A stretch of DNA of 64,000 bases from Clostridioides difficile (GTDB taxonomy: Bacteria > Bacillota > Clostridia > Peptostreptococcales > Peptostreptococcaceae), in the NCBI GenBank assembly GCA_024919175.1, contig CP103804.1, positions 4,133,448-4,197,447 of the forward strand, written 5' to 3'. Shown here piece after piece: positions 62,096 through 64,000 of this stretch; within the stretch, counting starts at the first letter, position 1, and each line of letters starts with the position of its first letter. The notes beneath the pieces were generated by a model. It did no database searches and was not told the DNA's origin. It saw nothing but the letters and a program-made list of their open reading frames with translations. A program made the translations under genes and the position numbers.

Positions 62096-63333
62096 ATGAA
62101 TAGGAGTGGAAAAAAATGTGTACTTTACCCTCGTGTAAGTACCGAAATGCAGGTTGACGGCTTCAGCTTGGACGGGCAGAAAAACAGCTTTTTATCCAAG
62201 AAGATGAAGCTGAAGCGATACGCATTATCTTTGATAAATATGTGAATGGGAATATGGGATTTTATAAAATCGCCAACTATCTTAATTTACAGGGTATTCA
62301 AAAAGTCAAACGGGATAACGGTACACTAACCCAATGGAGTACCCATTTTGTCAGAATGATAATTGACAACCCTGTGTACATGGGAAAAATTGCTTTTGGA
62401 AGGCGAACAAGAGAAAAGGTCAAAGGCACTAAGAATGAATACCGCCAAGTACACCAAGATGACTATATCCTTGCAGACGGTCAGCACGATGGTATTATCA
62501 GCGAGGAGCTGTGGACACAGGCACATGAAAAACGAGAAATAACAGGTGTGAAAGCTCCATCTAAAATTGGTCGTGACAGAGCACATTTGTTAAGCGGTAT
62601 TTTAAAATGCCCTAAATGTGGCGGACCGATGTACACCAACAAACACGCATGGACAAACAAAGACGGTACATATAAAGAGATTTACTATTATGTGTGCAGC
62701 AAGGCTCGGACAACAAGAGGGAAAAGCTGTGACTACAAAGCAATGCTCAAAAAAACCGATATTGAGCCGCTTGTCGTTGAAGCAACCCGAGATCTGATTA
62801 AGAATGAGGATTTTGCAGCTGAAATAAAATCCAAAATAGGAAAACAGATTGATACCTCTACGCTTGACAGAGAGCTGAAAAATTATGAAGGTAAACTCAG
62901 AGAAGTGGATTTAAATAAAACTCGCCTTGAAAATGAAATTGACAGCCTGCCGGAGGATACTCGTTTCAGAGAACGCAAGCTCCATGATATGACACTCCGG
63001 CTTGATGGTCTATATGACATCATCGTAGAGCTTGAAGAAAAAATAGAGGACGTAAAGCTACGCCGAAAAGCCGTTGAACAGGATGCCATTACCTTGGAGA
63101 ACATCTACACCCTATTAGCAAACTTCGATAAGGTGTATGATAAAATCAGCGATGAAGAGAAAAAATCCCTAATTTCTTCGTTAATCAAAGAAATAGAGAT
63201 TTTTCCATGTGATGAATCAGAGCTACCTCTGAAGTCCATTTTATTCAATTTTCTGGTGTATAAGGACGGTGGAGATGTTTACGAATTTTTGTGGGACAAA
63301 AGTACACACGTCTCGCAATGTGGAGTTTCTTGA
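62096..63333 (+). pseudogene. Large serine recombinase with internal deletion
   Basis: The N-terminus (KKCVLYPRVSTEMQVDGFSLDGQKN) holds the catalytic Ser of YxRVS. Just after it the frame shifts and homology resumes about one catalytic domain later at LFIQEDEAEAIRIIFDKYVNGNMG. It continues through the recombinase domain, the zinc ribbon (CPKCGGPM and CSKARTTRGKSC) and the coiled coil to a stop. Most of the resolvase domain is missing (roughly 130 residues by family comparison), so the protein cannot act. The ending THVSQCGVS differs from the family's usual tail, perhaps reflecting the junction with the chromosome. Confidence 0.85.
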
Positions 63334-63463
63334 AGTGTTGAAACTATCACAGATTTCTTAAAATTATCTAACTTGTTTTATGTTTACGATAATTGAATCT
63401 ACTGCACTATATAATACTATATTAAACTTTTTAATAAAAAACAAGCCCTTTTAAAGTGGTGGC

Positions 63464-63497
63464 AAAACGGTGGCAAAATATATTTTGCCACCGTTTT
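63464..63497. terminator. Perfect 34-base palindrome, terminator of the second blaI
   Basis: Two adjacent 17-base arms (63464-63480 and 63481-63497) form a complete palindrome that can fold as a hairpin with A/T runs. It overlaps the stop codon of the convergent blaI-like gene. GGTGGCAAAA also occurs as a direct repeat (63458 and 63469). It marks the edge of the element. Confidence 0.7.
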
Positions 63498-63882
63498 ATT
63501 CGTCATCGTCTTTTAAATTTCTAAAATCTTCTTCTAACTTATTTAATTTCTCATCATCTAATTCTTCATCATCTCTATGTAATGCTGAAATCAAACTCTT
63601 AACAGAATTTTTATGTATATTTTTTATAAATTCTCTTGTTTCAAATCTTTGATATTGTTTTTCTTTTACTAACACATTATAATGTGTATGTTTATCTATT
63701 TTCTCTGTTTCTAAAAATTCTCTTCTTTGTAATCTTTTTAATACTGTAAATGTAGTTGTATCTTTCCATTCATATTTTTGTTCCATAGCCTCTACAATTT
63801 CTCTTGATGTTAATATTCTATCTGATTCCCAAATATATCTCATTACCTTTAATTCTGCTTCTGGTAACTTACTAATTTTCAT
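63496..63882 (-). CDS. BlaI/MecI/CopY-family repressor (second copy)
   Basis: This 128-residue winged-helix protein (KLPEAELKVMRYIWESDRILTSREIVEAME; TTTFTVLKRLQRREFLETEK) has an acidic C-terminus. It differs from BlaI at 12.4 kb: the cleavage-type Asn-Phe pair is not present in the same place. The start follows GGGGG. Normally an M56-family sensor gene follows, but here the dead mobile element begins. A perfect dyad TTATCTATAGATAA (63906-63919) lies just upstream and is the likely operator. Confidence 0.88.
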   Translation of the reverse strand: MKISKLPEAELKVMRYIWESDRILTSREIVEAMEQKYEWKDTTTFTVLKRLQRREFLETEKIDKHTHYNVLVKEKQYQRFETREFIKNIHKNSVKSLISALHRDDEELDDEKLNKLEEDFRNLKDDDE

Positions 63883-63905
63883 GACATATTCCCCCTATTG
63901 CCAAC

Positions 63906-63919
63906 TTATCTATAGATAA
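63906..63919. promoter_or_regulatory. Palindromic operator of the second blaI-like gene
   Basis: TTATCTATAGATAA is a perfect 14-base palindrome 24 bases upstream of the start codon. It differs from the TTAC-N4-GTAA box used by BlaI, so the two repressors probably have separate targets. Confidence 0.5.
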
Positions 63920-64000
63920 ATTCTATCTCAATAAAGTTTTACAAACAAGATAATTGATATAAATAATATTTCCAATTTATACCATATCATTCTTCCAAGT

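Larger units (their letters stand above)
56960..63340. mobile_element. Degenerate Tn916/Tn1549-like conjugative element
   Basis: Several pieces are typical of Firmicute conjugative transposons: an RlmD C-terminal piece, a parA fragment, an XRE fragment, a sigma-like regulator, a small conserved protein and a serine recombinase. Almost all are broken by deletion or frameshift, and no conjugation genes remain. GC is mostly above that of the chromosome, except for the 58.0-60.4 kb block of four intact genes, which may be cargo. Boundaries are approximate; no direct repeats could be fixed. Confidence 0.7.

Noticed and set aside
1..64000. tRNA, rRNA or CRISPR genes
   Set aside because: No cloverleaf with conserved T-loop, no rRNA-like stretch and no regularly spaced repeat was noticed while reading; a dedicated scan was not possible.

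Overview
The window is AT-rich, low-GC Firmicute DNA. It combines a class D (CDD-type) beta-lactamase with a small membrane-protein partner, a BlaI/BlaR1 pair, a BlaI-box-controlled penicillin-binding protein and a vanG-type cluster. From general knowledge of these families this points to Clostridioides difficile or a very close relative. The assignment rests on gene content only; no search was run.

Layout. 1-8.1 kb: a partial flavodoxin gene, an OmpR/histidine-kinase pair, a diguanylate cyclase and an FtsX-type ABC exporter. 8.3-12.2 kb: small genes of uncertain role, a UDG-like protein, an EFR1-type flavodoxin/ferredoxin protein and a MarR plus FMN-reductase pair. 12.4-17.2 kb: blaI-blaR1 and a beta-lactam-inducible PBP. 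17.3-23.6 kb: TetR plus a CAT-like acetyltransferase, an ABC-2 exporter with its PadR regulator, and a metallo-hydrolase with a divergent TetR. 23.7-29.4 kb: a second two-component/FtsX-ABC module. 29.5-33.8 kb: blaX-blaCDD and a UvrA-like ABC protein. 33.9-36.6 kb: a small acquired patch of higher GC (TetR, CPBP protease, a decayed regulator and a recombinase tail). 36.6-42.9 kb: HelD-like helicase, AraC-acetyltransferase fusion, divergent LysR/MATE and a VOC protein. 43.1-49.2 kb: the complete vanRS-vanG-vanXY-vanT cluster, with vanT cut by an in-frame TGA. 49.6-56.6 kb: small regulators, a DUF2089 operon, a zinc alcohol dehydrogenase and two flavodoxins under a MerR-type promoter. About 57-63.3 kb: a wrecked Tn916/Tn1549-like conjugative element, followed by a second BlaI-family gene.

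Function. Most of the window concerns envelope and antibiotic stress. One BlaI operator, TTAC-N4-GTAA, placed at the same position in promoters about 19 kb apart, ties blaIR, the PBP and blaX-blaCDD into one regulon. The exporters each sit beside a dedicated regulator, often with a recognisable dyad operator.

The most unusual feature is a roughly 300-base, GC-richer, gene-free stretch at about 61.43-61.75 kb inside the dead conjugative element. Its hairpins and conserved strings resemble a HEARO RNA, the guide-RNA class of IscB/IsrB nucleases, with no nuclease gene beside it. Other points are the split vanT, a long perfect inverted repeat with a competing hairpin before vanG, a PadR gene that seems to start at CTG, and a parA fragment fused to an inverted XRE fragment.
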